64,000 nucleotides of DNA from Undibacterium sp. YM2 (GTDB taxonomy: Bacteria; Pseudomonadota; Gammaproteobacteria; Burkholderiales; Burkholderiaceae_D). Under the pieces are notes generated by a model. It was given only the letters and a program-made list of their open reading frames with translations. It searched no databases and was not told the origin of the DNA. This document shows, piece by piece, positions 9,090-16,871 of the stretch (positions are counted from its first letter, which is position 1; each line of letters starts with the position of its first letter). The position numbers were made by a program, and so were the translations under genes. Location of the stretch: NCBI RefSeq assembly GCF_009937975.1, contig NZ_AP018441.1:1426001-1490000 (forward strand), given 5' to 3'.

Positions 9090-9119
9090 ACTGTAAAAGA
9101 TTTTGCCTGTGCACGTCAA
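9090..9119 (-). promoter_or_regulatory. Likely leuA leader promoter (leaderless spacing)
   Basis: Read on the minus strand: TTGACG (9114-9119), an 18-base spacer, and TACAGT (9090-9095, four of six consensus). Six bases separate it from the ATG at 9083, so transcription should start at or next to the A of that ATG, which would make leader peptide 1 leaderless. Confidence 0.5.
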
Positions 9120-9157
9120 GCAGTATTTTTTGTTTGCTTGTCTATGCGCTTACTGAA

Positions 9158-9194
9158 CGGCATTTCATCGCAACGCAATCTCAATGAAATGCCG
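9158..9194. repeat. 11-bp perfect inverted repeat between lgt and the leuA leader
   Basis: CGGCATTTCAT at 9158-9168 and ATGAAATGCCG at 9184-9194, 15-base loop. It lies downstream of the lgt stop and upstream of the leuA promoter. It may be a second, weak terminator for lgt; there is no T-run on either side. Confidence 0.55.
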
Positions 9195-9212
9195 CTCAGA
9201 CAGATTAACATC

Positions 9213-9252
9213 CAATCAAAAATCAGCTTCTCACGAACCTGATTTTTGATTG
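9213..9252 (-). terminator. 14-bp hairpin spanning the lgt stop codon
   Basis: CAATCAAAAATCAG at 9213-9226 is a perfect complement of CTGATTTTTGATTG at 9239-9252, with a 12-base loop holding the lgt TGA. The descending arm is T-rich (five Ts inside the stem) but no clean T-run follows, so it may act as an mRNA 3'-end stabiliser or terminator for lgt. Confidence 0.55.
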
Positions 9253-10034
9253 TTCCTGTAGGCGAAACCCAATAGCAGCAGCCCGCCGATAATCATGGGG
9301 AATGACAACATCTGCCCGGCTGAAATTGTCGCGCCGAGAATATTGACTTCATAATCCGGGGTGCGGAAATATTCCGTGAAAAAGCGTGCGCAGCCATACA
9401 ATGTAACGTATAAGGCACCTACGGCCAGACGCGGTCTGGCCTTGGATGCATATATCCACAGTATGACGAATGCCAGCAAACCATCTACCAATGCCTGGTA
9501 AATAGGTGAAGGGTGAACCGGGTGGTCTATACCCGGCCAGATCATTGCCCATGGCAGGTCTGCTGATGCGATGCGTCCCGGCAATTCATGGTTGATGAAA
9601 TTGCCCAGGCGACCGGCAGCGTAACCCAGCGGCACCAGCGGCGCGATGAAGTCGTACACGTCTGCAAGATGAAACTTGGCTTTGCGTGCCCATAAGAACA
9701 TGGCGATCAGTACACCGATGAACCCGCCGTGGAAGGACATACCGCCTTTCCAGACGGCAAATATTTCCAGCGGATTCTCCATGTAATACGAAAAACCGTA
9801 AAAAAACACTTCACCGAGACGGCCGCCGAGTATCACCCCGAGCACACCAAAAAACAGCATGTCGTCTATATGCTCACGCGTCCATCCCTGTGCGGCGATA
9901 TGCGGTTGTTTGAGCCGGACGCGGCCCAGGGCAATAAATTGGGCAAAGGCGATCAGGTACATGATGCCATACCAGTGAACAGAAACAGGGCCCAGATGGA
10001 AAGCGACAGGATCAGGATTTGGATGAGTCAGCAT
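9231..10034 (-). CDS. lgt: Prolipoprotein diacylglyceryl transferase
   Basis: 267 residues, seven predicted membrane helices. Transfers diacylglycerol from phosphatidylglycerol to the lipobox Cys of prolipoproteins in the inner membrane, the first step of lipoprotein maturation. The Lgt signature reads GRLGNFINHELPGR (about residues 140-154), and the catalytic HGG region reads GGMSFHGGFIGV. The start MLTHPNPDPVAF and length fit the family. The ATG overlaps the LysR stop by seven bases (ATGCTGA), so the two are translationally coupled. A 14-bp hairpin spans the stop codon. Confidence 0.97.
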   Translation of the reverse strand: MLTHPNPDPVAFHLGPVSVHWYGIMYLIAFAQFIALGRVRLKQPHIAAQGWTREHIDDMLFFGVLGVILGGRLGEVFFYGFSYYMENPLEIFAVWKGGMSFHGGFIGVLIAMFLWARKAKFHLADVYDFIAPLVPLGYAAGRLGNFINHELPGRIASADLPWAMIWPGIDHPVHPSPIYQALVDGLLAFVILWIYASKARPRLAVGALYVTLYGCARFFTEYFRTPDYEVNILGATISAGQMLSFPMIIGGLLLLGFAYRNNQKSGS

Positions 10035-10945
10035 GGATGAATTGGTAAGTTAAACAGGTGCGCAAATGCAGCCAGCACCGCAGAATGATTGTCCTTGCGC
10101 CAGGCCAGGCCAATTTCAACGGTGGCGCTGGTGTCTGGCAAGTCGAAATACAGCACGCCCGGGCGCTGCAAATTTGAAACGGATTGTGGCACAAGTGCGA
10201 TACCCATGCCAGCCGAGACCAAGCCAACGATGGTTTGCATCTGTATGGCTTCCTGGCCGATGGCAGGCGTCAGGCCCGCAGCATGGAAGCAACCAAGGAT
10301 GGCATCATGCAAAGCCGGGGCAATTTTGCGCGGGAATAGTATCAACGGCAAGTCAGTGCAATCGCTGAGGCGCAGTTGCTGGCGTCCTTTTGCATGGTTT
10401 TCTGGTACTGCCAGCATCAGTGGTTCAGACAGCACTTTTTGATAATTGAACAGGTTTTGCAACTTGTCAGGGAGTGGCGGTATCAAAAAACCAGCATCAA
10501 TTTCCCCGTTTTCCAGCGCTTGCAATTGTACGTCGGTGGTTGCTTCACGTAATTCTATATGGACATCGGCATGATGACGGCGAAATTCCCGCAGTGCGGG
10601 GGGCAATACGCTGTAATCAGCGATAGACACAAAGGCCAGGGACAAGTGACCGTAAGTACCGCTGGCGGCTCTCTGCGCCAGTTCTGGCAGGGATTGCGCA
10701 TGTGCCAGCAAGCGCCTGACTTCTGGCAGTAGCGCCATCCCGGCTGATGACAGTGAGATATTGCGCGTATTGCGGATGAACAGTTCTGCTCCGAGGATGG
10801 CTTCCAGCGCCTGTATGGCTTGTGACAAAGGCGGCTGGGTCATGTGCAGGCGCGTAGCTGCCCTGCCAAAGTGCATTTCTTCCGCCACCGCCAGGAAGTA
10901 GCGCAACTGGCGCAGCTCTAGATTGCGTAACTCAGGTAAAGACAT
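10028..10945 (-). CDS. LysR family transcriptional regulator
   Basis: 305 residues. Helix-turn-helix at about 10-70 (LRQLRYFLAVAEEMHFGRAA, then TQPPLSQAIQALE), followed by a periplasmic-binding-like effector domain (MLAVPENHAKG, VGLVSAGMGIALVP). The sequence resembles the BenM/CatM-like subgroup by its start, but the ligand is unknown. It overlaps lgt by seven bases. In related bacteria a LysR gene beside lgt often goes with ilvD; no ilvD is present here, so its target is unclear. It may be autoregulated. Confidence 0.9.
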   Translation of the reverse strand: MSLPELRNLELRQLRYFLAVAEEMHFGRAATRLHMTQPPLSQAIQALEAILGAELFIRNTRNISLSSAGMALLPEVRRLLAHAQSLPELAQRAASGTYGHLSLAFVSIADYSVLPPALREFRRHHADVHIELREATTDVQLQALENGEIDAGFLIPPLPDKLQNLFNYQKVLSEPLMLAVPENHAKGRQQLRLSDCTDLPLILFPRKIAPALHDAILGCFHAAGLTPAIGQEAIQMQTIVGLVSAGMGIALVPQSVSNLQRPGVLYFDLPDTSATVEIGLAWRKDNHSAVLAAFAHLFNLPIHPC

Positions 10946-11029
10946 CTGGCAGCTCAGCCGGTATTTTATGTTGTGTCAGAATGCTGTTGCTACGCAAAAA
11001 ATAGTCCGGAACAGAACCATGTGCTGTCA

Positions 11030-11260
11030 TTAGCGGCGGGTGTTTTTGTCAAAGGCGCGTTTGACGCGTTCTTTCTGGATTTTTTCAAAATGCGCATGAT
11101 CTTTGCGTTTGTCCAGGCCCAGCATACGCTCAAGAACTTCAAACCAGGCAAATGCCGCGCCTGCACCACCAATGATCCACCACCAAGACATGGTGGCAAA
11201 AATCCATACATCTGCCAGCTTCAAGACGAGCATGATGAATAAAACGATGATGATGAACAT
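11030..11260 (-). CDS. Small Trp-rich membrane protein (TIGR04438-like)
   Basis: 76 residues from the ATG at 11260, chosen because AAGGA lies eight bases upstream; the ATG at 11269 is too close to that site. One or two membrane helices with an aromatic patch (VWIFATMSWWWIIGGAGAAFAW) and a charged C-terminal tail (KRKDHAHFEKIQKERVKRAF). This resembles the small Trp-rich protein family known mainly from Burkholderiales, whose role is unknown. Divergent from the cytochrome c gene. Confidence 0.8.
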   Translation of the reverse strand: MFIIIVLFIMLVLKLADVWIFATMSWWWIIGGAGAAFAWFEVLERMLGLDKRKDHAHFEKIQKERVKRAFDKNTRR

Positions 11261-11415
11261 GGGATACATCCTTTTTCTGGGGAAAAACCTTCAAACTCTT
11301 TGCTACAGATCATGGAGTTTCCTTAATTTTACTGCAGGTCAACCCCGGTATGTAGATAAACGTTAAAATTGTCAAAAGGCGGTAGAATAAGTGAGTTTTT
11401 AACCTGGAGAAAGCA

Positions 11416-11724
11416 ATGAAATATTCTTTATTGGTAGGTTCGGTATTGGCAATGGTGGTTTCTGGCTCCGCTTGGGCGAATGCTGATCTGGCAAAAGCAA
11501 AAAACTGCATGGCCTGTCACGCAGTCGATAACAAGGTTGTGGGTCCTGCTTTTAAGGATGTGGCCAAGAAATACGCCGGCGACAAGACTGCTGAAGCCAA
11601 GCTGGTGCAAAAAGTATTGAAAGGTGGCTCAGGTGTATGGGGCGCGGTTGCCATGCCACCTAATGCCCAGGTAAGTGATGCAGAAGCGAAAACCCTGGTT
11701 AAATGGGTCCTGAGTTTGAAATGA
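11416..11724 (+). CDS. Class I cytochrome c, c-551/c-552 type
   Basis: 102 residues. Signal peptide 1-22 (ending AWANA), haem site CMACH at about 32-36, and a distal Met in the VAMPPN segment at about 79. A small periplasmic electron carrier of the c8/c-551 class, likely shuttling electrons to a cbb3-type or other oxidase. The start has a GGAGAAAG ribosome site. Strong terminator directly downstream; monocistronic. Confidence 0.93.
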   Translation: MKYSLLVGSVLAMVVSGSAWANADLAKAKNCMACHAVDNKVVGPAFKDVAKKYAGDKTAEAKLVQKVLKGGSGVWGAVAMPPNAQVSDAEAKTLVKWVLSLK

Positions 11725-11773
11725 GTTCTGCTTTGATACAGATGGCTTGATCTGTATCCTGCTAGCAGAAAAT

Positions 11774-11803
11774 AAAAAAACCTGGCTTTTGCCAGGTTTT
11801 TTT
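11774..11803 (+). terminator. Intrinsic terminator of the cytochrome c gene
   Basis: Seven As, CCTGGC, a TTTT loop, GCCAGG and seven Ts. About 50 bases after the cytochrome c stop. The A-run also allows use from the other side. Confidence 0.9.
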
Positions 11804-11810
11804 ATTGTTT

Positions 11811-11893
11811 ATAAGATCTGCTTGTTGAACTGTTTCAGTTTCACAAGACCTTGCAGTTTGTCACTACAAGGTCTTGTGTGGTGCAGATCTTAT
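11811..11893 (-). terminator. Nested inverted repeats after the LivK-type gene
   Basis: Outer arms ATAAGATCTGC (11811-11821) and GCAGATCTTAT (11883-11893), inner arms CACAAGACCTTG (11842-11853) and CAAGGTCTTGTG (11867-11878). All perfect. On the transcript of the binding-protein gene it would form a long two-tier hairpin starting 12 bases after the stop, probably a terminator or 3' stabiliser. Confidence 0.65.
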
Positions 11894-11904
11894 AAGTCGC
11901 CAGC

Positions 11905-13050
11905 TTACTTGACTACGCGCAGCAGATCACGTTTGCCGCCTTTGTATGTGTACAAAGTCAGTGTGCCGTCTTTGATATCGCCTTTGTCATCAAATGCGAT
12001 GTCGCCAGTTACGCCTTTGTAGTTGATTTTCTTCAACTCTGGCAGGTATTTGGCTGGGTCAGCAGAGCCAGCTTTTTTCATTGCTTCTACCATGACCATG
12101 ACGGAGTCATAGACATATGGTGCATAAATCTGGACTTCTACACCAAATTTTTTCTTGAAGGCAGCTTTCCAGTCGTCATTGACTTTTTTCTGGGCTTCCA
12201 GAACACCACCGGCTTCAGCACAAACTACCTGGCCTTCACCAATACCGTTGTCAGCCAGTTTAACCAAGTCAGCTGTACAGATGCCGTCGCCGCCCATGAA
12301 TTTGGCTGTGATGCCCAGTGCTTTCATCTGACGCAGCATAGGACCGGCAACCGCATCCATACCGCCGAAGAAGATCACGTCTGGGTTTTTGGCTTTGATT
12401 GTGGTCAGGATGGCGCTGAAATCTGTAGATTTATCAGTTGTATGCTCTTGCACAACAATTTCAGCACCCTTGCCTTTGGCGCCTTTGATAAATTCTTTTG
12501 CCACGCCTTCGCCGTATGCAGTTTTATCATCAATCACAGCGACTTTCTTCGCTTTGTTGATTTGCACCGCGAAACGACCCAGTGTGCCGCCCAGTTGGCC
12601 GTCATTCGCTACCACGCGGAATGCACCTTTGAAGCCTTGTTTGGTGTAGTCAACGTTAGTTGCAGATGGGGAGATTTGAACGATGCCAGCATCGTTGTAG
12701 ATTTTGGAGGCAGGGATAGTTGTACCGGAGTTCAAGTGACCGATAACGCCGTTTACTTTCGCGTCAACCAGTTTTTGTGCTACGGTTGTGCCTTGTTTTG
12801 GATCGCCAGCGTCATCTTCAGTCAGCAATTCGAATTTGGCTTTTTTGCCGCCGATCATCACGCCTTTGGCGTTCAGTTCTTCGATCGCCATTTTGGCGCC
12901 GTTTTCATTGTCTTTACCCAAGTGGGCGATCGCGCCGGAGATAGGGCCAACGTGACCAATTTTTACAACCAGATCTTGAGCTGCCGCAGCACCAGCGAAA
13001 GCGAAAGCAATTGCGCCAGCCAGTGGAATCATTTTAGTTTTGAACGACAT
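11905..13050 (-). CDS. Branched-chain amino acid-type ABC substrate-binding protein (LivJ/LivK family)
   Basis: 381 residues from the ATG at 13050; TAGGAG lies eight bases upstream, while the ATG at 13056 is too close to it. Signal peptide ends AGAAAAQ (about 22-25). The Leu/Ile/Val-binding fold is seen in VKIGHVGPISGAIAHLGKDN, VIGHLNSGTTIPASKIY and QISPSATN. Periplasmic receptor for branched-chain or other amino acids or amides. No LivHMGF permease or ATPase gene lies near, so it is an orphan receptor here. Divergent from an Lrp/AsnC regulator, which probably controls it through the 145-base gap. Confidence 0.92.
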   Translation of the reverse strand: MSFKTKMIPLAGAIAFAFAGAAAAQDLVVKIGHVGPISGAIAHLGKDNENGAKMAIEELNAKGVMIGGKKAKFELLTEDDAGDPKQGTTVAQKLVDAKVNGVIGHLNSGTTIPASKIYNDAGIVQISPSATNVDYTKQGFKGAFRVVANDGQLGGTLGRFAVQINKAKKVAVIDDKTAYGEGVAKEFIKGAKGKGAEIVVQEHTTDKSTDFSAILTTIKAKNPDVIFFGGMDAVAGPMLRQMKALGITAKFMGGDGICTADLVKLADNGIGEGQVVCAEAGGVLEAQKKVNDDWKAAFKKKFGVEVQIYAPYVYDSVMVMVEAMKKAGSADPAKYLPELKKINYKGVTGDIAFDDKGDIKDGTLTLYTYKGGKRDLLRVVK

Positions 13051-13195
13051 GAACATACTCCTAAGGATTAAAAAGTAGGATAACAGTACTGCATCTCTGA
13101 CTTATTCAGATAACTGAACAGCAAGAAGGTACAACAGAAAAAATATTTCGCAAAGCTATTTTGTGTGGTTTTTTCTCCAAACTGACGTTTTTTAT

Positions 13196-13708
13196 ATGCC
13201 CCAATATCGCACCCTTGACAAGCTTGATCGCAAGCTTTTGAACCTCCTCCAAAAAGACAACCAAACCCCGACCAGGGTACTGGCCGACAAGCTGCATATC
13301 TCCCAACCCACCTGCCTGCGCCGCATACGGGAACTGCGGGAAGCAGGCGTCATCAGCGCTGAAGTAGCGATGGTCGATAGCTTCGCTCTTGGTTATGGCA
13401 TGCTGGCTTTTCTGGAGGTATCGCTGATCAACCAGTCGGATGAATTCATGCGGGAGTTTGAGACACGCATGAACAAGGAAGCCGAGGTCATGCAATGTTA
13501 TTTTGTGTCTGGGGAGTATGACTATTTCCTGGTGGTTCATGTGATAGACATGGACGCCTATTACCAATTTGTGCGGCGCGCCATTTCCGGCTCTGGCAAT
13601 GTCCGACATTTCCATTCCCGTTTCCCCATGAAGCGTGCCAAATTTACGACACGTATTGCCTTTGACGAAAAAGCTGAAGAGTTACCTGTGCGTATTAAAG
13701 GCAAGTAA
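13196..13708 (+). CDS. Lrp/AsnC family transcriptional regulator
   Basis: 170 residues from the ATG at 13196 (a GTG at 13163 is in frame but adds a poorly fitting extension). Helix-turn-helix at about 5-60 (LDKLDRKLLNLLQKDNQTPT, then LHISQPTCLRRIREL), then a RAM ligand-binding domain (VSGEYDYFLVVHVIDMDAYY; GNVRHFHSRFPMKRAKFTT). Family members sense amino acids. Neighbours are a branched-chain amino-acid receptor (divergent) and dadA (convergent), so an amino-acid-supply circuit is plausible. Confidence 0.92.
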   Translation: MPQYRTLDKLDRKLLNLLQKDNQTPTRVLADKLHISQPTCLRRIRELREAGVISAEVAMVDSFALGYGMLAFLEVSLINQSDEFMREFETRMNKEAEVMQCYFVSGEYDYFLVVHVIDMDAYYQFVRRAISGSGNVRHFHSRFPMKRAKFTTRIAFDEKAEELPVRIKGK

Positions 13709-13791
13709 AGTCAGATAAAACAACATAAAGCTAAATGATTCAGCCTGTTTTGAAGTAAACGCCGGGATCTTGTGTTTGGATGACAAAAAGA

Positions 13792-13834
13792 ACGCAAGTT
13801 GTTGCAGATAGAGATTCCATCTGGCAACTTGCGT
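13792..13834 (+). terminator. Hairpin after the Lrp gene
   Basis: ACGCAAGTTG ... CAACTTGCGT with inner CAGAT/ATCTG arms and a small internal loop. About 80 bases after the Lrp stop. No T-run; a structured 3' end or weak terminator. Confidence 0.45.
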
Positions 13835-13855
13835 GAGGGGAAACTTGTTTTTGTA

Positions 13856-13876
13856 CGCCCGCTTTAGCGGGCGTTT
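13856..13876. terminator. Convergent-side terminator between lrp-like gene and dadA
   Basis: CGCCCGC, TTTA loop, GCGGGCG, then TTT. Lies between the two convergent genes; the GC-rich seven-base stem with short T/A flanks may serve both. Confidence 0.6.
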
Positions 13877-13950
13877 AGCTTGCAGGGCAGGGCTATGCCT
13901 GGGCGCATCCTGTCTGTATCAGAGCAGTTTTTAGATAAAGCTTGCTTGCC

Positions 13951-15255
13951 TCAGGCGGGTAGCAGTAAGGTTTTGCCTGTCTTGTGTTCCATGCCAGTGA
14001 ACGCAAAATCCACGTCTGGCTGCACGCCCGAGACTATGTCGGCAATCGCACGGCCAGAACCTGCGCCCATGGTCCAGCCCAGCGTACCGTGGCCGGTATT
14101 GAGGTAAAGATTGCTGATGCGGGACTTGCCTATATACGGAACATTCGAAGGCGTCAGTGGCCGCAAACCTGTCCAGTAAACCGGATTATCGTAATCGCAG
14201 GCGTCCGGGAACAGTTCCCGCGTGCGCCTGGTAATAGCGTCGCAACGGGCAGTATTGAGTTCCCTGCCATAGCCATTGATCTCGCAGGTGCCTGCAACAC
14301 GCAGGCGGTTGCCCAGGCGCGACACCACCAGTTTATAGCCATCATCTGTCAGAGAAATAACGGGTGCCTGCTCAGGATTGGTAATTTGATAAGTGGCCGA
14401 GTAGCCTTTGCCCGGATAAATCATCAGAGAGATACCCAAAGGTTTTAACAGGGTTTGTGAGTGGCTGCCCATGGCAACCACAAAAGCGTCAGCATGCAAA
14501 GTCTTGTGACGCCCGGCTGCATCGATGATCTCCACGCCAGTAATTTTGGCGCCGGCACCAGTGCCCTCAGATAACAAGCGTGTGACCGTCGTATTGAACT
14601 GAAATTGCACGCCTGCTGCTGCGGCCTTGTCAGCCAGACCTGTAGTGAATTGATAGACGTCGCCTGACTCATCGGTTTCGGTGTAATCGCCACCAACGAT
14701 TTTATCGCGTATGCCTGCCAGCGCAGGTTCCCTGCGCACCACTTCGTCGGCATCGATAGAGTCGCGCGGGCAACCGAGGTCGCGCATGAGTTTTGCTGCT
14801 GGCAGGGAAATGTCGAACTCTTTTTGATCGGTGTAGAAGTGCAGTATGCCCTTGCTCAGGTTGTCATATTGTATGCCGGTTTCTTCACGCAGGCTGCGCA
14901 AAGTCAGGCGGCTGTATTCAGATATTGCAACAATCTGACGGATGTTTTCTGCCGTGCGGCCAGGTGTGCATTCACGCAAAAAGTGCAGGCCCCACAACCA
15001 TTGCAGCCATTCTGCACGCGGGCGGAACAAGAGTGGAGCATCTTCTTTGCCCAGCCATTTCAAGACCTTCATCGGCGCCGATGGATTAGCCCAAGGTTCA
15101 GCATGGGAGACAGAAATCTGGCCGCCATTGGCAAAGCTGGTTTCTTGTGCGGCACCAGGCTGACGATCAATGACGGTGACCTCGTGGCCCTGCTTTTTTA
15201 AAAACCAGGCAGACGATGTGCCAACTATGCCGGAACCGAGAACGATGACTTTCAT
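13951..15255 (-). CDS. dadA: D-amino acid dehydrogenase small subunit
   Basis: 434 residues from the ATG at 15255, which has AGGAG at the right distance (an upstream in-frame ATG at 15276 does not). FAD site VLGSGIVGTSSAWFLKKQG at the N-terminus, TSFANGGQISVSHAEPWA after it, and the C-terminal GLRPLTPSNVPYIG and LNTGHGTLGWTMGAGSGR typical of DadA. Oxidises D-amino acids (D-alanine best known) to keto acids at the inner membrane, passing electrons to quinone. No alanine racemase gene dadX is next to it. Convergent with the Lrp-type gene; Lrp control of dad genes is known in enterics. Confidence 0.93.
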   Translation of the reverse strand: MKVIVLGSGIVGTSSAWFLKKQGHEVTVIDRQPGAAQETSFANGGQISVSHAEPWANPSAPMKVLKWLGKEDAPLLFRPRAEWLQWLWGLHFLRECTPGRTAENIRQIVAISEYSRLTLRSLREETGIQYDNLSKGILHFYTDQKEFDISLPAAKLMRDLGCPRDSIDADEVVRREPALAGIRDKIVGGDYTETDESGDVYQFTTGLADKAAAAGVQFQFNTTVTRLLSEGTGAGAKITGVEIIDAAGRHKTLHADAFVVAMGSHSQTLLKPLGISLMIYPGKGYSATYQITNPEQAPVISLTDDGYKLVVSRLGNRLRVAGTCEINGYGRELNTARCDAITRRTRELFPDACDYDNPVYWTGLRPLTPSNVPYIGKSRISNLYLNTGHGTLGWTMGAGSGRAIADIVSGVQPDVDFAFTGMEHKTGKTLLLPA

Positions 15256-15353
15256 GGGGAATCTCCTGTGTTTCATCTGTGTTGCATCTTGTATGCGATG
15301 CAGGAGATTGTAGAAATACTTTGCTTTCTCAGGTAATCAGAAAGCTGGTTCAG

Positions 15354-15402
15354 ATTTTTATTTTTAAACACGGATGGAGTCTTTGTGTTTAAAAATAAAA
15401 AT
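15354..15402. terminator. 18-bp perfect A/T-rich inverted repeat ending the folD-holC run
   Basis: Arm 15354-15371 (ATTTTTATTTTTAAACAC) and its exact complement at 15385-15402, 13-base loop. It lies 18 bases after the stop of the gene at 15420 and about 100 bases upstream of dadA, so it should end the minus-strand operon before dadA. The As and Ts make the tail on both sides. Confidence 0.75.
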
Positions 15403-15419
15403 ATTATTAATTATTTTGA

Positions 15420-15821
15420 TTATTTAGGTGACTTTGCCTTGGTGATTTCCTGGGTCACCGCGCGGGTGATGACTTCTTCCAGGGTTTTATGCAAGCCAGA
15501 GCGTATTTCTGTTGATAAATTGGCTACGGCAATCTGCAAAACATCGGCCAGGTTGTCCCTGATCCTGTGTTCGAGGACAAAATCAATGCGGGTCAGCACC
15601 TGGCGCAAGACGTTTTCACGCAGGCTTTGTTCCAATGCTTGCCAGTCTTCTTCTGTCTTACCCGGATAATGGTTGATAGCCGTTTCATGGGCAGGCTGTG
15701 CCGTGCCATCGACGCCTGCATTGTCAGTTGCTGCAACTGTTTTGGCGGGTGGCGTGAGAAGTTCTTCCGGCTTGATGACTTCAGTCAACACAGGAATGCT
15801 GGCGTCTATTTGATTATTCAT
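15420..15821 (-). CDS. Small helical protein downstream of holC (DUF2486-like)
   Basis: 133 residues from the ATG at 15821, which almost touches the holC stop (AAATAAAATG); a longer frame from 15908 would overlap holC and is unlikely. N-terminal half is low-complexity and Pro/Thr rich. The C-terminal half is helical (EEDWQALEQSLRENVLRQVL, RIRDNLADVLQIAV, LHKTLEEVITRAVTQEI). Burkholderiales have a poorly known family (DUF2486) in this place after holC; the match is from memory of context. Function unknown. Confidence 0.65.
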   Translation of the reverse strand: MNNQIDASIPVLTEVIKPEELLTPPAKTVAATDNAGVDGTAQPAHETAINHYPGKTEEDWQALEQSLRENVLRQVLTRIDFVLEHRIRDNLADVLQIAVANLSTEIRSGLHKTLEEVITRAVTQEITKAKSPK

Positions 15822-15822
15822 T

Positions 15823-16242
15823 TTATTTCGCCACGGAGTGGGTAAGAGTATGACCTTGTTGCTGGTAGTGGCGATAGCGCTCACGCCCGGCCAGTTTGTC
15901 TGCATCATCGGCAGAGATGACTTCTATCATGCGCTGAAACTGAGTAAAGTTGGCAGGTGTGGCAGCGGTGAGGTTGATCAGCAATTCATGATGTGGGCAT
16001 GCCGCATGCTCATCGTGGCTGAGCACGATGGGCGTCATGGCAGACAAGGGATCACTGAGCATCACATGCGGCAAAAAATCAGCTTCTGTCAGCGTCCACA
16101 AGGCCTCATTCAAGCGCTGCAACCAGGCGCGGTCATGGTGATACACCACCATCTTGCAATTGGCAGCGTGGGCCTTGCGTATCAGGCGGCAAGAGTAGTT
16201 CAGCTTGTCCGCCACATTGCTATGAAAATCGATGCGTGTCAT
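15823..16242 (-). CDS. holC: DNA polymerase III chi subunit
   Basis: 139 residues. Chi links the clamp loader to SSB. Family signs are MTRIDFHSNVADKLNYSCRL (start), the MVVYHHDRAWLQRLNEALWT segment with the conserved Trp, and FLPHVMLSDPLSAMTPIVL. Length is typical (about 140-150). In many proteobacteria holC follows pepA; here it follows a DUF4124/glutaredoxin gene by six bases, in a run that starts with folD and prlC. Confidence 0.92.
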   Translation of the reverse strand: MTRIDFHSNVADKLNYSCRLIRKAHAANCKMVVYHHDRAWLQRLNEALWTLTEADFLPHVMLSDPLSAMTPIVLSHDEHAACPHHELLINLTAATPANFTQFQRMIEVISADDADKLAGRERYRHYQQQGHTLTHSVAK

Positions 16243-16248
16243 GCGAAC

Positions 16249-16854
16249 TCAAAATTTAAAGCCATCATCCGGCTTCTTGGGCTGGGGAGTAGCGGCTTGC
16301 CTTGCTGCATCTGGCGCTTTGGGGGCGGCTGGCGGCGGTGGCGGGGCGGCAGGTTCAGCCGCTGCGTAGCGGTAGTCCTTGGGCAGTTTGCTGGTGGCTG
16401 GATAACCAGCTTTGCTCAAGGCATCTTTCCATTCATCCATGCTATAGCCACGGAATTTGACATTCGAAATGACCAGCAAGGGCATTTGCAAGTCGCCACT
16501 GACTTGCTTCATTTTTTCCTGGTCTGCTGCCGTGTTAACGGTTTTTTCGTTAAATGGTATGCCCAGGCTTTTGAGCAGATTGCGGCCATCATTGCATGGT
16601 GAACAGCCATTGGCTGAGTACAGGGTGACTGGATTTTTTGCAACAACGATTGCCAGCTCCTGTGGCAGGTTACCGCCTTCCAGAGTATCGGGCAGTTTTT
16701 TCTTTTCTACTTTTTGATTGGCTGCTGGCGGTTGATCGCTATACGTGACTTTGCCGTCTGGCCCTACCGATTTATATAATTGTGCCTGCGCTGCCGTCGC
16801 CATAAAAATGCTGGAAAGCAAGCTGCAGATCAGGATCTTTTTATTGAATGTCAT
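16249..16854 (-). CDS. Exported DUF4124 plus glutaredoxin-like protein
   Basis: About 201 residues. The second ATG (16854) is better spaced from AGGAG than the first at 16857. Signal peptide ends AAQAQ (about 25). Then a DUF4124 motif (LYKSVGPDGKVTYSDQPP), then a glutaredoxin/thioredoxin-like domain with the CSPC redox pair at about 92-95 (VTLYSANGCSPCNDGRNLL) and a cis-Pro in LQMPLLVISNVKFRGY. The last 45 residues are Pro/Ala-rich. Likely a periplasmic thiol-disulfide protein. It sits between prlC (14 bases upstream) and holC in one operon. Confidence 0.85.
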   Translation of the reverse strand: MTFNKKILICSLLSSIFMATAAQAQLYKSVGPDGKVTYSDQPPAANQKVEKKKLPDTLEGGNLPQELAIVVAKNPVTLYSANGCSPCNDGRNLLKSLGIPFNEKTVNTAADQEKMKQVSGDLQMPLLVISNVKFRGYSMDEWKDALSKAGYPATSKLPKDYRYAAAEPAAPPPPPAAPKAPDAARQAATPQPKKPDDGFKF

Positions 16855-16871
16855 CATTTTCTCCTCAAGAC

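Noticed and set aside
8882..9187. Plus-strand ORF of 101 codons in the leuA leader
   Set aside because: Its sequence is the reverse of the Leu-codon leader region and shows no family signs or clear ribosome site; the minus-strand reading with clustered CTA codons explains it better.
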